A stretch of DNA of 64,000 bases, taken from the NCBI RefSeq assembly GCF_001026695.1, contig NZ_LDNB01000015.1, forward strand, positions 62,001 through 126,000. The letters are read 5' to 3'. The stretch is from Neobacillus vireti. Its GTDB lineage: Bacteria; Bacillota; Bacilli; Bacillales; Cytobacillaceae. Positions 37,638-47,893 of the stretch are shown here, in pieces. The translations under genes were made by a program, and so were the position numbers. The notes under the pieces were generated by a model. That model saw nothing but the letters and a program-made list of their open reading frames with translations, did no database searches and was not told the origin of the DNA. Within the stretch, counting starts at the first letter, position 1; each line of letters opens with the position of its first letter.

Positions 37638-38350
37638 TCTCCTTTAGGCTCCTCCATTTTATAGCCCAGACCGCGGATGGTTTTAATATAGACCGGCTTC
37701 TTCGTATCTACTTCAATTTTCTCCCGTAAATGCGAGATATGTACATCAACAATTCTAGTATCGCCCGCAAAATCATAATTCCAAACAGAGCTTAGTAATT
37801 GATCTCTAGTTAATACCCGGCCTTTATTCTGGGCGAGATAAACCAGTAATTCAAATTCCTTTAAGGTCAACTCCAATTGCTGGGCTTGGAAATAGGCTTC
37901 ATATTTTTCAGGATAGATAGTTAAATTCCCTATTTCAATGTTCCCCTCATTATTATCGTTCTCTTCAACTGCCTCCGTTTGAACCTGGGTTCTTCTTAGG
38001 ATTGCCTTTACACGGGCAATCACTTCTCTGGGACTGAATGGTTTAACCATGTAGTCGTCAGCGCCAAGCTCGAGGCCTAGTATTTTGTCGAATTCATCAT
38101 CTTTTGCCGTTAACATTAATATCGGGGTCATGATCCCCTTTTGGCGAAGCTGTTTGCAAACTTCCATCCCATCTAAATGTGGCAGCATCAAATCGAGCAC
38201 AATCATATCGGGTGACTCAGTTTCAGCTAATTTTTTTCCTGTTTGCCCATCCATTGCCGTGATAACTTCATATCCAGCCTGTTCAAAATTATATTGAAGT
38301 AAGGTTACAATCGATTGCTCATCATCGACAACAAGTACTTTATTTTTCAT
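37634..38350 (-). CDS. phoP: Response regulator PhoP (OmpR/PhoB family)
   Basis: 238 residues. Receiver domain 1-120 with phosphorylation site in IVLDLMLPHLDGMEV near Asp53, LTAKDDE near 82 and KPF near 104; winged-helix DNA-binding domain from about 140 (LTLKEFELLVYLAQNKGRVLT, HISHLREKIE, RGLGYKMEEP). Partner of the kinase it overlaps. Controls phosphate-starvation genes. Confidence 0.94.
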   Translation of the reverse strand: MKNKVLVVDDEQSIVTLLQYNFEQAGYEVITAMDGQTGKKLAETESPDMIVLDLMLPHLDGMEVCKQLRQKGIMTPILMLTAKDDEFDKILGLELGADDYMVKPFSPREVIARVKAILRRTQVQTEAVEENDNNEGNIEIGNLTIYPEKYEAYFQAQQLELTLKEFELLVYLAQNKGRVLTRDQLLSSVWNYDFAGDTRIVDVHISHLREKIEVDTKKPVYIKTIRGLGYKMEEPKGE

Positions 38351-38526
38351 ACGATCCCCCGCAATTCAAGATACCTTCATTATATAGTTAAGGAATAGGG
38401 ATTATCTAGTTTTACGGACTGGTAAAAGAAAAAGGGGTAATTGGTGGGATTTTTTTTATAAAAGTATAATTATTGTAGTTTACAAAAAGGTGGGATTTGA
38501 AAGGAATGCTATTCGTTTAAGGTTGC

Positions 38527-38606
38527 TCTCTTCTATCGATTTTTGTCCTCATGAACCTTCATGAGGACAATTCCAGCTCTTTTCTATCGGTTTTTGTCCT
38601 CATGAA
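38527..38606. repeat. Tandem GTCCTCATGA-bearing repeat with perfect palindrome, family C, copy 1
   Basis: Two 30-bp copies of CTC-TTCTATCG-TTTTTGTCCTCATGAAC begin at about 38527 and 38576 (49 bp apart). The first includes a perfect inverted repeat at 38543-38570 with 13-bp arms (TTGTCCTCATGAA / TTCATGAGGACAA). A related palindrome lies at 61732-61756. It sits between phoP and the MaoC-like gene. Confidence 0.8.
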
Positions 38607-38633
38607 CTCTCCAGAGGTAAAACTGATCTACAA

Positions 38634-39110
38634 TTAGAAATTCTCCAAAGCCTTCCCATGGAATTCTTCCAATCGATGCGGCGGGCAGACTTTTATTTGA
38701 CCGGTGATAACTGCTTCATTTTTTTCATTCGTACCAGTAACATTGATAACCACAGTATGCTCACCACTATTTACTTCAATCACCTCAAACAAAAACTCAA
38801 CTGTTCCGTAATGATAGACCGGCTTCGTGAATTCAATTTCCTGGCTTAAGATATGACTTCCTGGTCCAGGTAAATATTTTGAGATAGCTGAGCTAATCAT
38901 CCCCGTAAGCATAATACTTGGAACAATCGGTTTTTCAAATGGCGTCTGTGACGCATAGTCATGTTGTATGTAAAGAGGGTTCGCGTCATCAGTTAATCCT
39001 AAATATAGCAGAAGATCTTTATCTTCGATTTTCTCCGTCAAGGATAACTTTTCACCAACCGTTATTTCATCAATCCTTCGGCCAAGCTTTCTTTTTTTTC
39101 CTAAAAGCAT
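38634..39110 (-). CDS. MaoC-like hot-dog domain protein with altered active site
   Basis: 158 residues from the ATG at 39110 (GAGGTG upstream); a longer frame from 39170 is less likely. Hot-dog fold as in (R)-specific enoyl-CoA hydratases, with the segment GLTDDANPLYIQHDYAS near residue 40. In active hydratases this reads D-x-N-P-L-H; here the His is replaced by Tyr, so hydratase activity is doubtful. C-terminal strand-rich half ITGQIKV. Lies between phoP and mdh. Confidence 0.75.
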   Translation of the reverse strand: MLLGKKRKLGRRIDEITVGEKLSLTEKIEDKDLLLYLGLTDDANPLYIQHDYASQTPFEKPIVPSIMLTGMISSAISKYLPGPGSHILSQEIEFTKPVYHYGTVEFLFEVIEVNSGEHTVVINVTGTNEKNEAVITGQIKVCPPHRLEEFHGKALENF

Positions 39111-39149
39111 CAAACACACCTCACTGAAAGCGATTTCATTATTAAATCG

Positions 39150-39184
39150 AAAAAAATCCGGGGACCCCAAAAAGGCCCCGAATT
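39150..39184 (-). terminator. Terminator of mdh
   Basis: CGGGGCC ... GGTCCCCG followed by a T run on the minus strand, after mdh. Confidence 0.88.
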
Positions 39185-39192
39185 CCTATCAA

Positions 39193-40131
39193 TTACGCCA
39201 ATACATTCATAACACCGCGGACGGATTCAGCAGACTTATCTAAGGCTGCTTTCTCGTCTGCAGTAAGTTCTAGCTCAATTACTTTTTCAATCCCGTTTGC
39301 ACCAAGAATGGTTGGTACTCCAAGGTAGATACCTTCATAACCAAATTCCCCTTCAAGGTAAGCAATCGATGGTAACACACGGCGTTGGTCTTTCAAAATC
39401 GCTTCACACATTTCTACCAATGAAGCTGCAGGTGCATAGTAAGCACTGCCGTTCCCTAGAAGGTTAACGATTTCGCCGCCGCCTTTTCTTGTCCGTTCAA
39501 CAATTGCTTCCAAGCGGTCCTTAGGAATTAATGTTTCTAATGGAATCCCACCAGCATAAGAATAACGTACAAGCGGCACCATGTCATCTCCGTGTCCGCC
39601 TAAAACAAATCCCGTAATATCTTTAACTGATAAATTTAATTCCTGAGCCACAAATGTACGGAAACGAGCTGTATCAAGAACGCCTGATTGACCGATTACA
39701 CGGTTCTTAGGGAAACCTGATTCTTTGAATACAGTATATGTCATCGCATCAACAGGGTTTGTTAACACAAGAATCGTACAATTTGGAGAGTATTTCACAA
39801 TCTCTTGCGTTACACTTTTCATTACCTTTTGGTTGGTCTGCACTAAATCGTCACGGCTCATGCCTGGTTTACGTGCAATCCCAGCGGTAATAACAACGAT
39901 ATCAGAATCGCGGGTATCTTCGTAATTAGAAGTACCTGTGATTGAGGCATCAAAGCCTTGAACTGGACCTGCTTCAAGCATATCTAGCGCTTTACCTTTT
40001 GTAGGGTTTTCCATTGGAGCGATATCAACTAAAACAACATTTCCAAGTTCTTTTTGCGCAAGTAAAAATGCAGTTGTTGCGCCAGTAAAACCGCCGCCGA
40101 TTACAGAAACCTTTTTACGTTTTAATGACAT
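39193..40131 (-). CDS. mdh: Malate dehydrogenase
   Basis: 312 residues, LDH-like type. Converts malate to oxaloacetate with NAD. Rossmann start [18 protein letters not shown]; mobile loop [16 protein letters not shown] near residue 82; catalytic His in [15 protein letters not shown] near 180. Good start with GGGGAG upstream. Last gene of citZ-icd-mdh. Confidence 0.97.
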   Translation of the reverse strand: MSLKRKKVSVIGGGFTGATTAFLLAQKELGNVVLVDIAPMENPTKGKALDMLEAGPVQGFDASITGTSNYEDTRDSDIVVITAGIARKPGMSRDDLVQTNQKVMKSVTQEIVKYSPNCTILVLTNPVDAMTYTVFKESGFPKNRVIGQSGVLDTARFRTFVAQELNLSVKDITGFVLGGHGDDMVPLVRYSYAGGIPLETLIPKDRLEAIVERTRKGGGEIVNLLGNGSAYYAPAASLVEMCEAILKDQRRVLPSIAYLEGEFGYEGIYLGVPTILGANGIEKVIELELTADEKAALDKSAESVRGVMNVLA

Positions 40132-40164
40132 GTGACTCTCCCCTTTTACGGATATATTAATTAT

Positions 40165-40200
40165 CCAAGTCGGGGCTTAAAATAAGCCCCAGCTTTTTTA
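40165..40200. other. Hairpin between icd and mdh
   Basis: GGGGCTT-AAAAT-AAGCCCC (about 40174-40193). The T-tract is on the plus strand (CAGCTTTTTT), while icd and mdh are on minus, so in the transcript it is a hairpin without a 3' U run. Possibly an mRNA stability or processing element, or a weak antisense terminator. Confidence 0.55.
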
Positions 40201-41466
40201 TTCCATATTCTTAATTAGTTCGTCAGCAAACTCTGATGTTTTAACTTCTGTTGCACCGTCCATTAAGCGCGCGAAGTCATAGGTTACAACTTTGGATGCA
40301 ATTGTTTTTTCTACGGATTTAATAACCATTGCAGCTGCTTCGTTCCAGCCTAAGTGCTCAAGCATTAACACCCCGGATAAGATAACAGACGATGGGTTTA
40401 CTTTATCAAGACCAGCATATTTTGGTGCCGTACCGTGTGTAGCTTCAAAAATGGCATGTCCTGTTTCGTAGTTGATGTTAGCTCCAGGAGCAATTCCGAT
40501 GCCGCCAACTTGTGCCGCAAGTGCATCTGAAATGAAGTCGCCGTTTAAGTTCATTGTAGCCACAACATCAAACTCACGTGGGCGAGTAAGAATTTGTTGT
40601 AAGAAAATATCAGCGATTGCATCTTTCACGATGATTTTGCCAGCAGCTTCTGCATCAGCTTGTGCCTTGTTGGCAGCATCTGATCCTTGCTCTGCCTTAA
40701 TGCGGTCATATTGAGCCCAAGTAAAGACTTTATCGGCAAATTCCTTTTCTGCAAGCTCATAACCCCAGTTTTTAAACGCACCTTCAGTGAATTTCATGAT
40801 ATTTCCTTTATGCACGAGTGTAACGGATTTACGGCCTTCTTTTATCGCATAGTTAATAGCTGCGCGTACAAGACGAGATGTACCTTCTTCAGAAATAGGT
40901 TTAATACCGATACCTGAAGTTTCAGGGAATCTGATTTTATTAACACCCATTTCGTTTTGCAGGAAGTCGATAACCTTTTTAACTGCTTCAGTACCTTTTT
41001 CATACTCGATTCCAGCATAAATATCTTCAGTATTTTCACGGAAGATCACCATGTCTGTATCTTGCGGACGCTTAACCGGTGAAGGAACACCTTCAAACCA
41101 TCTTACAGGGCGTAAGCAAACAAACAAGTCTAATTCTTGTCTTAGTGCAACGTTCAAGGAACGAATTCCGCCACCGACAGGGGTAGTTAGTGGTCCTTTA
41201 ATCGCAATCAAATATTCATTGATTTCATCAAGTGTTGCTGATGGGAGCCATTCACCTGTTTGGTTAAAGGCCTTTTCACCTGCTAAAACTTCTTTCCAAA
41301 CTAATTTGCGTTCGCCTTTATACGCTTTTTCAACCGCTGCATTTAAAACTCTCTCAGAAGCTGCCCAAATATCTGGTCCGATACCGTCCCCTTCAATAAA
41401 TGGGATAATTGGATTGTTTGGTACATTTAATACTCCATCTTTTACCGTAATTTTTTCGCCTAGCAT
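40198..41466 (-). CDS. icd: Isocitrate dehydrogenase (NADP)
   Basis: 422 residues. Oxidative decarboxylation of isocitrate. N-terminal [14 protein letters not shown]; phosphorylation/substrate loop [20 protein letters not shown] near residue 100; metal site region [20 protein letters not shown] near 310 and [17 protein letters not shown] near 345. Start at 41466 behind GGAGGG. Confidence 0.97.
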   Translation of the reverse strand: MLGEKITVKDGVLNVPNNPIIPFIEGDGIGPDIWAASERVLNAAVEKAYKGERKLVWKEVLAGEKAFNQTGEWLPSATLDEINEYLIAIKGPLTTPVGGGIRSLNVALRQELDLFVCLRPVRWFEGVPSPVKRPQDTDMVIFRENTEDIYAGIEYEKGTEAVKKVIDFLQNEMGVNKIRFPETSGIGIKPISEEGTSRLVRAAINYAIKEGRKSVTLVHKGNIMKFTEGAFKNWGYELAEKEFADKVFTWAQYDRIKAEQGSDAANKAQADAEAAGKIIVKDAIADIFLQQILTRPREFDVVATMNLNGDFISDALAAQVGGIGIAPGANINYETGHAIFEATHGTAPKYAGLDKVNPSSVILSGVLMLEHLGWNEAAAMVIKSVEKTIASKVVTYDFARLMDGATEVKTSEFADELIKNME

Positions 41467-41507
41467 AGTTGTTCTCCCTCCTATTATGTAAAAACCCTTT
41501 GTCCTGA

Positions 41508-41542
41508 ATCAAAGGTTAGAGAGCCAGAGCCCCTAACCTTCC
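41508..41542 (-). other. Hairpin between citZ and icd
   Basis: AAGGTTAG / CTAACCTT arms around a 13-base loop on the minus strand, without a T run. Possible processing or stability hairpin in the citZ-icd transcript. Confidence 0.5.
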
Positions 41543-41585
41543 CATTCAATACTATTACATCAATAATATTAAAAAAAGTAAAATA

Positions 41586-42704
41586 TTAATCTCTTTGCTC
41601 GATTGGAATGTATTTTTGCATTCCAGGACCCGTGTATTCTGCTCGTGGACGGATTAAACGATTGTTTTCATATTGCTCTAAAATATGTGCCAGCCATCCG
41701 GAAACACGACTTACAGCAAAGATTGGTGTCATTAAGTCGTGATCAACGCCTAAGCTGTGATAAACGGAGGCAGAATAGAAATCTACGTTTGGCGGCAGTT
41801 TCTTTTCACCCGTAACGATGCTTTCAATTTTCACTGACATATCATACCAATGCGGTTCGCCAGTCAGCTCGGTTAATTTTTTTGACATTTCTTTCAAATG
41901 CTTGGCACGAGGATCTCCCTTGCGGTAAACTCTGTGACCAAAGCCCATGATTTTTTCTTTGTTTTCAAGCTTGCCGTGAATATATGGTTCAACATTATCG
42001 ATTGTACCAATTTCAGTCAGCATTTTCATAACTGCTTCATTTGCGCCGCCGTGAAGTGGTCCTTTAAGAGCTCCAATTGCTGCAGTGACACCTGAATAAA
42101 TATCAGATAATGTCGCCACACATACACGTGCTGTAAATGTAGAAGCATTTAATTCATGGTCTGCATGTAAGACAAGAGCCTTATCAATTGCCTCGATTGC
42201 GATCTTTTCTGGTTCCTTGCCTGTTAGCATGTAAAGAAAATTAGCTGCATAGCTTAAATCCTGTTTTGGAGCGATTGGTTCAAGGCCTTTTCTAACCCGA
42301 GCAAAAGTTGTCACAATCGCAGGCATTTTCGCTTGGAGTCGAATCGCTTTTCTGAAATTCGCTTCAGTATCCATGACATCAGCTTCATCATCATATAGTC
42401 CTAATAAAGAGACTGCTGAGCGAAGCGCTGCCATTGGATGTACCTTTTGAATCGGATACATGTTAAAATGCTCGATTACCTCAGGTGGAAGGGCAGCATT
42501 TTCAGAAAGCTGTTGTTTCAATTCTGCCAATTGTTCTGCATTAGGCAGCTTACGGTGCCATAACAAATAAATAACCTCTTCAAAGCTGGCATTTTTAGCT
42601 AAATCATCAATGTCATAGCCAACATATGTTAGCGTGTCATCAATAATAGAGCTGATTGAGGAAGTTGTTGCTACTACCCCTTCGAGACCCCTTGTTACTG
42701 TCAT
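41586..42704 (-). CDS. citZ: Citrate synthase
   Basis: 372 residues from the ATG at 42704 (MTVTRGLEG), the B. subtilis length; GAAGGAGAG upstream. Condenses acetyl-CoA and oxaloacetate. Catalytic segments: HADHELNASTFTARV near 190, GPLHGGANEAVM near 220, FGHRVYRKGDPRAKHL near 260, and the C-terminal arginine region. First gene of the TCA operon; cre and promoter lie upstream. Confidence 0.97.
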   Translation of the reverse strand: MTVTRGLEGVVATTSSISSIIDDTLTYVGYDIDDLAKNASFEEVIYLLWHRKLPNAEQLAELKQQLSENAALPPEVIEHFNMYPIQKVHPMAALRSAVSLLGLYDDEADVMDTEANFRKAIRLQAKMPAIVTTFARVRKGLEPIAPKQDLSYAANFLYMLTGKEPEKIAIEAIDKALVLHADHELNASTFTARVCVATLSDIYSGVTAAIGALKGPLHGGANEAVMKMLTEIGTIDNVEPYIHGKLENKEKIMGFGHRVYRKGDPRAKHLKEMSKKLTELTGEPHWYDMSVKIESIVTGEKKLPPNVDFYSASVYHSLGVDHDLMTPIFAVSRVSGWLAHILEQYENNRLIRPRAEYTGPGMQKYIPIEQRD

Positions 42705-42967
42705 AATAAATCTCTCCTTCACAATTCTTAATTTCCCCATTGTTCAATTTGTAAACAAAAACAACGCCGCTGCGATAACCTGCCTGTTCCAGAATAGCCT
42801 GAAGAATTGGCATAAAGTCCTGTCCCAGTATTCCCCAAAAAGGTTATCCAGTTTAAACTGACTGAGCGATTGCTCGAGTTCTACACATATTGATTGTATA
42901 CCCTTTCATTCGCATTAAAAAATTATTTTACAAGTAAATCAGCATATATATATGGTTTATGTAAAAA

Positions 42968-42982
42968 AGGATACGCTTACAA
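42968..42982 (-). promoter_or_regulatory. cre (CcpA) site of citZ
   Basis: TTGTAAGCGTATCCT on the minus strand fits WTGNAANCGNWNNCW at every fixed position. It sits just downstream of the citZ -10, so bound CcpA-HPr should block transcription. The same control is known in B. subtilis. Confidence 0.82.
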
Positions 42983-42986
42983 GCCT

Positions 42987-43015
42987 ATTATAAACAATTA
43001 TCAAATTTTTGTGAA
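42987..43015 (-). promoter_or_regulatory. Sigma-A promoter of citZ
   Basis: TTCACA (43010-43015), 17-bp spacer, TATAAT (42987-42992) on the minus strand. The roughly 275-bp leader 42705-42980 contains no other gene that I can support. Confidence 0.75.
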
Positions 43016-43061
43016 CAAAAGGAGTTGAAAAATACAAAAAAAATATTATTTTAAAAAAAAT

Positions 43062-43523
43062 CTACCCAAAAAAACTAAAAACTTTCATCGCTGCATAAGC
43101 AATGCCAGCCCCAATTAAGGGCCCCACCGCTACACCCTTAAAAATAGAAACAGATAGGATGGTTCCTAGAACCAATGCCGTTGTAATATGCGGATCATCT
43201 GCTAGTAATTTCACACCACCTTTTGCCAGTAAGGCTACAATCATTCCAGATATAAGTGCAATCCATGCAAACGGTGATTTAAACGCCCCTGATAAGTCCC
43301 TAAAGCCAATTTCTCCACTTGCAATCGGCGCTAAAACAGCTATTGTGATAATGATGACACCCCAATTAATTCCCTTTGATTGTATAAAAGAGAACGACTT
43401 TGCCTCCATACCAATTGCCTTTAAGAGCAGCAAAACTGCAATCGCAATCATTAGTGAACTGTTTTTGGCAATAAAGCCTATCAATAGCAGTAATAATAAG
43501 AATAATAATGACTCACTAAACAT
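43062..43523 (-). CDS. ytwI: DUF441 membrane protein YtwI
   Basis: 153 residues, four or more membrane helices, rich in Ile/Val/Ala/Gly; family DUF441, function unknown. Placement beside citZ and diverging from ytvI matches B. subtilis ytwI. Start at 43523 with AAGGATGG. Confidence 0.88.
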   Translation of the reverse strand: MFSESLLFLLLLLLIGFIAKNSSLMIAIAVLLLLKAIGMEAKSFSFIQSKGINWGVIIITIAVLAPIASGEIGFRDLSGAFKSPFAWIALISGMIVALLAKGGVKLLADDPHITTALVLGTILSVSIFKGVAVGPLIGAGIAYAAMKVFSFFG

Positions 43524-43679
43524 TTAACCATCCATCCTTCACTTAAATTATCGTACTATATTATCCACTAAAAAATCGAAATAATAATTATTGTTGTAAC
43601 TTTCTATTGGAAAATTATGCAGCTTCATTCATATAATGTTAAACTATAATAACTAGATTATTAAAAAGGAGGACTGTCA

Positions 43680-44795
43680 TTGAATCCTAAGTACATATAC
43701 CGGACAATAAGATTTTTACTTGTTGTAGGTGGTGTTATACTCGGACTTTACGCTTTTTACTATTTGTCGACGTTGACGTATCCATTTTTAATTGGGCTGA
43801 TTATCGCCCTTTTCATTAATCCGCTTGTTAACTTCTTTGAAAAAAAGTGGAAAATGCCACGTGTCCTTGCCGTTTTTGTGGCGCTTATCATTATCTTTGC
43901 TGTATTTGCGGGGTTAATAACACTTTTAGTTGCTGAAATTGTTACGGGTGCAAACTATTTAGCTACAGTAGTACCAGAGCATCTCGATACGTTGATTAAC
44001 TATATTGAGGACTATTTTACAGGACAAATCCTTCCGTTCTATGATCATTTAACAAGTTTATTTAATAAGCTTGGGGCAGGACAGAGAGAGACAATTAGCA
44101 ATAATATTCAAAATATCGGACAGAAAATCGGAACAACTGCGGGCTCGTTTATTAAGAACCTGTTCGGAATCATTCCAAATATTTTAACCTGGCTACCGAA
44201 TGCAGCAACCGTGCTGATATTTTCGTTGTTAGCAACCTTTTTTATCAGCAAAGATTGGTACCGATTATCAGTAATCGGCGGCAAACTTGTTCCCGAGAAA
44301 GCAAAGAGAAGCGGCAGAACCGTATTTAATGATTTAAAAAAGGCGTTATTTGGTTTTATTAAAGCACAGATTACCTTGATTTCAATTACTACTGTTATTA
44401 TTTTAATCGGATTGCTTATCCTACGTGTCGATTATGCAATAACGATTGCACTAATAACAGGTCTTGTAGAGATTCTCCCGTATCTCGGTACAGGTATTGT
44501 GTTTGTTCCGTGGATTATTTATACGGCTATTAGCGGCAATACAGGTCTTGCTATCGGTCTTGGTGTCCTTTATATAATCGTACTCGTTCAAAGACAAGTT
44601 ACGGAGCCAAAAATTCTTTCTTCGAGTATTGGTTTAGATCCTTTAGCAACGCTAATTGCGTTATTTGTTGGATTTAAAACGATAGGCTTTTTAGGATTAA
44701 TTGTCGGACCGGTCATGCTTGTCATTATTGGTACACTCCACCGTGCAAATGTCTTCCATGATGCCTGGGCATTTATAAAAGGAAAAGAAGTATGA
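43680..44795 (+). CDS. ytvI: AI-2E transporter-like sporulation membrane protein YtvI
   Basis: 371 residues; TTG start with AAAAAGGAGG upstream. About eight membrane helices, including the conserved LVEILPYLGTGIVFVPW segment near residue 262 and LVQRQVTEPKIL near 302, typical of the AI-2E exporter/permease family. In Bacillus, YtvI is named as a sporulation integral membrane protein. The substrate is unknown. Confidence 0.88.
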   Translation: MNPKYIYRTIRFLLVVGGVILGLYAFYYLSTLTYPFLIGLIIALFINPLVNFFEKKWKMPRVLAVFVALIIIFAVFAGLITLLVAEIVTGANYLATVVPEHLDTLINYIEDYFTGQILPFYDHLTSLFNKLGAGQRETISNNIQNIGQKIGTTAGSFIKNLFGIIPNILTWLPNAATVLIFSLLATFFISKDWYRLSVIGGKLVPEKAKRSGRTVFNDLKKALFGFIKAQITLISITTVIILIGLLILRVDYAITIALITGLVEILPYLGTGIVFVPWIIYTAISGNTGLAIGLGVLYIIVLVQRQVTEPKILSSSIGLDPLATLIALFVGFKTIGFLGLIVGPVMLVIIGTLHRANVFHDAWAFIKGKEV

Positions 44796-44830
44796 AAAAA
44801 CGTCAGCTCTGAAGGGCTGACGTTTTTTTA
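44796..44830. terminator. Bidirectional terminator between ytvI and pyk
   Basis: AACGTCAGC ... GCTGACGTT with A and T runs on either side, between convergent ytvI and pyk. Confidence 0.9.
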
Positions 44831-44832
44831 TA

Positions 44833-46596
44833 TTATAGGACGCTTGCGTGTCCGTTATAAATGACACCTCTAGCAGAATCAACGGTTATTTCTTGGCCAT
44901 CTTTGAACAAATCCAAAGCATGATCTACGCCGACTATAACTGGGATCCCAAGGTTCAAACCAACAACAGCTGCATGGCTGGTTAATCCACCCTCTTGAGT
45001 AATAAGGGCAGCACATTTCTCGATCGCTGGTACCATGTCACGGTCTGAACCGATTGTCACAAGAATTGAACCCGGCTTAACCTTTTCTAAGGCCTCTTGT
45101 GCATCATGGGCAAGGACCACCTTACCAAAAGCGGATTTGCGGCCAATTCCTTGCGCCTTGGCGAGTGTTTCACCGACAACATGAATCTTCATTAAATTCG
45201 TCGTTCCAGCTTCCCCAACAGGAACGCCTGCAGTGATAACAACTAAATCACCATGTTTAACAATTCCGCTATTTAAACTTTCTTCTACAGCGATATCGAG
45301 CATTTCATCTGTAGTCGTACATACCCGACCGTGCTGCGGATAAACACCCCAGACAAGCTGTAAACGACGGCACACATGTTCATTTGCTGTGACAGCCACA
45401 ATCGATGCTTTCGGACGATACTTAGAAATCATCCTAGCAGTATGACCGCTCTCAGTAGGAGTAATAATTGATTTCACGTCTAGGTTTAAAGCTGTGTGGG
45501 CAACAGATTGTCCGATCGCATCCGTAAGATTATGATCCGTATCTTTACTGCGGCTTGATAAAATTTCTTTATTATCTAATGCCTGCTCGGCTCTTGAAGC
45601 AATATTGTTCATTGTTTGAACTGCTTCAACCGGGTAAAGACCCGCAGCCGTTTCACCAGAAAGCATGATGGCATCTGTCCCATCAAAAATGGCATTCGCA
45701 ACATCGCTCGCTTCCGCACGAGTCGGCCTTGGATTCCGTTGCATTGAATCAAGCATTTGGGTAGCCGTAATGACCGGTTTGCCTAGGGCATTACATTTCT
45801 TAATCAGCATTTTTTGAACAAGCGGGACCTCTTCTGCCGGAATTTCTACGCCGAGGTCACCACGTGCCACCATCAGGCCATCAGAGATTTCAAGGATTTC
45901 ATCAATGTTATCGACGCCTTCTTGGTTTTCAATCTTAGGAATAATATGGATATGTGCAGCGTTGTTTTCTTCTAAAAGCTGACGAATCTCCAACACATCT
46001 TTTGCACGGCGGACAAAGGATGCAGCAATAAAGTCAAGCCCTTGTTCAATTCCAAATAAAATATCCTGTGTATCCTTTTCGGTTATGCCTGGTAAGTTAA
46101 CTGAAACACCCGGAACATTAACACCTTTTTTATTCTTCAATGTACCGCTGTTTAATATTTTTGTATGAATTTCATTAGCTGCTTTATTTATTTCTATTAC
46201 TTCAAGGCCAATTAAACCATCATCAAGAAGAATTTTTGAACCCACATGAACATCGTCTATTAAACCAGGGTATGTAACAGAAAATTTATCTAAGGTTCCC
46301 TCAACTTCAATCATTGAAACAATGATATTTTCGCCTGCAGTAAGTTCAAGCGCACCGTTCTGCATATTGTTTGTGCGGATTTCCGGACCTTTTGTATCCA
46401 GCAGGATGGCAACCGTTTTTCCCGTAATTCTTGACGCTTCGCGGATATTTTCGATTCGAGCACCATGCTCTTTAAAATCACCATGTGAAAAATTTAAGCG
46501 GGCAACGTTCATACCCGCATTAATCAATTGAATTAATTTTTCTACACTTTCACTAGCAGGACCAATTGTACAAACGATTTTCGTTTTTCGTAACAT
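44833..46596 (-). CDS. pyk: Pyruvate kinase with C-terminal PEP-utiliser domain
   Basis: 587 residues, long as in Bacillus. Core has [13 protein letters not shown] near residue 32, [17 protein letters not shown] near 217, [12 protein letters not shown] near 242 and ATQMLDSM. The extra C-terminal domain (about 475-587) carries [20 protein letters not shown], homologous to the phosphohistidine domain of PEP-utilising enzymes. Follows pfkA by 32 bp, likely one operon. Confidence 0.97.
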   Translation of the reverse strand: MLRKTKIVCTIGPASESVEKLIQLINAGMNVARLNFSHGDFKEHGARIENIREASRITGKTVAILLDTKGPEIRTNNMQNGALELTAGENIIVSMIEVEGTLDKFSVTYPGLIDDVHVGSKILLDDGLIGLEVIEINKAANEIHTKILNSGTLKNKKGVNVPGVSVNLPGITEKDTQDILFGIEQGLDFIAASFVRRAKDVLEIRQLLEENNAAHIHIIPKIENQEGVDNIDEILEISDGLMVARGDLGVEIPAEEVPLVQKMLIKKCNALGKPVITATQMLDSMQRNPRPTRAEASDVANAIFDGTDAIMLSGETAAGLYPVEAVQTMNNIASRAEQALDNKEILSSRSKDTDHNLTDAIGQSVAHTALNLDVKSIITPTESGHTARMISKYRPKASIVAVTANEHVCRRLQLVWGVYPQHGRVCTTTDEMLDIAVEESLNSGIVKHGDLVVITAGVPVGEAGTTNLMKIHVVGETLAKAQGIGRKSAFGKVVLAHDAQEALEKVKPGSILVTIGSDRDMVPAIEKCAALITQEGGLTSHAAVVGLNLGIPVIVGVDHALDLFKDGQEITVDSARGVIYNGHASVL

Positions 46597-46628
46597 TTTA
46601 AAGCCTCCTATTTGGTTAAAACAAATAA

Positions 46629-47633
<1,005 letters not shown>

Positions 47634-47703
47634 TCATTAAGATTGGAAAGATACTGTTTCCACAACTAATTCTATTATTAACATAAAAGCTTTGAATAAT
47701 AAT

Positions 47704-47732
47704 AAAATACCATGAAGATATGCCCTTAACAA
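47704..47732 (-). promoter_or_regulatory. Candidate pfkA-pyk promoter
   Basis: TTGTTA (47727-47732), 17-bp spacer, TATTTT (47704-47709) on the minus strand, about 115 bp before pfkA. The -10 is a weak match; other AT-rich boxes are possible. Confidence 0.4.
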
Positions 47733-47775
47733 CCGATTCATATTAGTAATTAAAAAAGACGGAATAGTCAGTAAG

Positions 47776-47811
47776 ATGAAAACGTTTTATTACTGTTTGA
47801 AAACGTTATCA
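47776..47811. promoter_or_regulatory. Tandem cre-like sites upstream of pfkA
   Basis: TTGAAAACGTTATCA (47797-47811) fits the cre consensus fully; ATGAAAACGTTTTAT (47776-47790) misses one fixed base. They are exactly 21 bp apart and lie beyond the accA terminator, roughly 70-110 bp upstream of a possible pfkA start, a place that would suit activation by CcpA. Confidence 0.65.
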
Positions 47812-47861
47812 TTACCTTTTTTAAGACATTTTCGTGAACATTTTATGAACTGAACATGCGT

Positions 47862-47893
47862 AAAAATCGTGCCCGCATGAGCACGATTTTTTT
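47862..47893 (-). terminator. Terminator of accA
   Basis: AATCGTGC ... GCACGATT followed by TTT on the minus strand, overlapping the end of accA. Confidence 0.88.
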
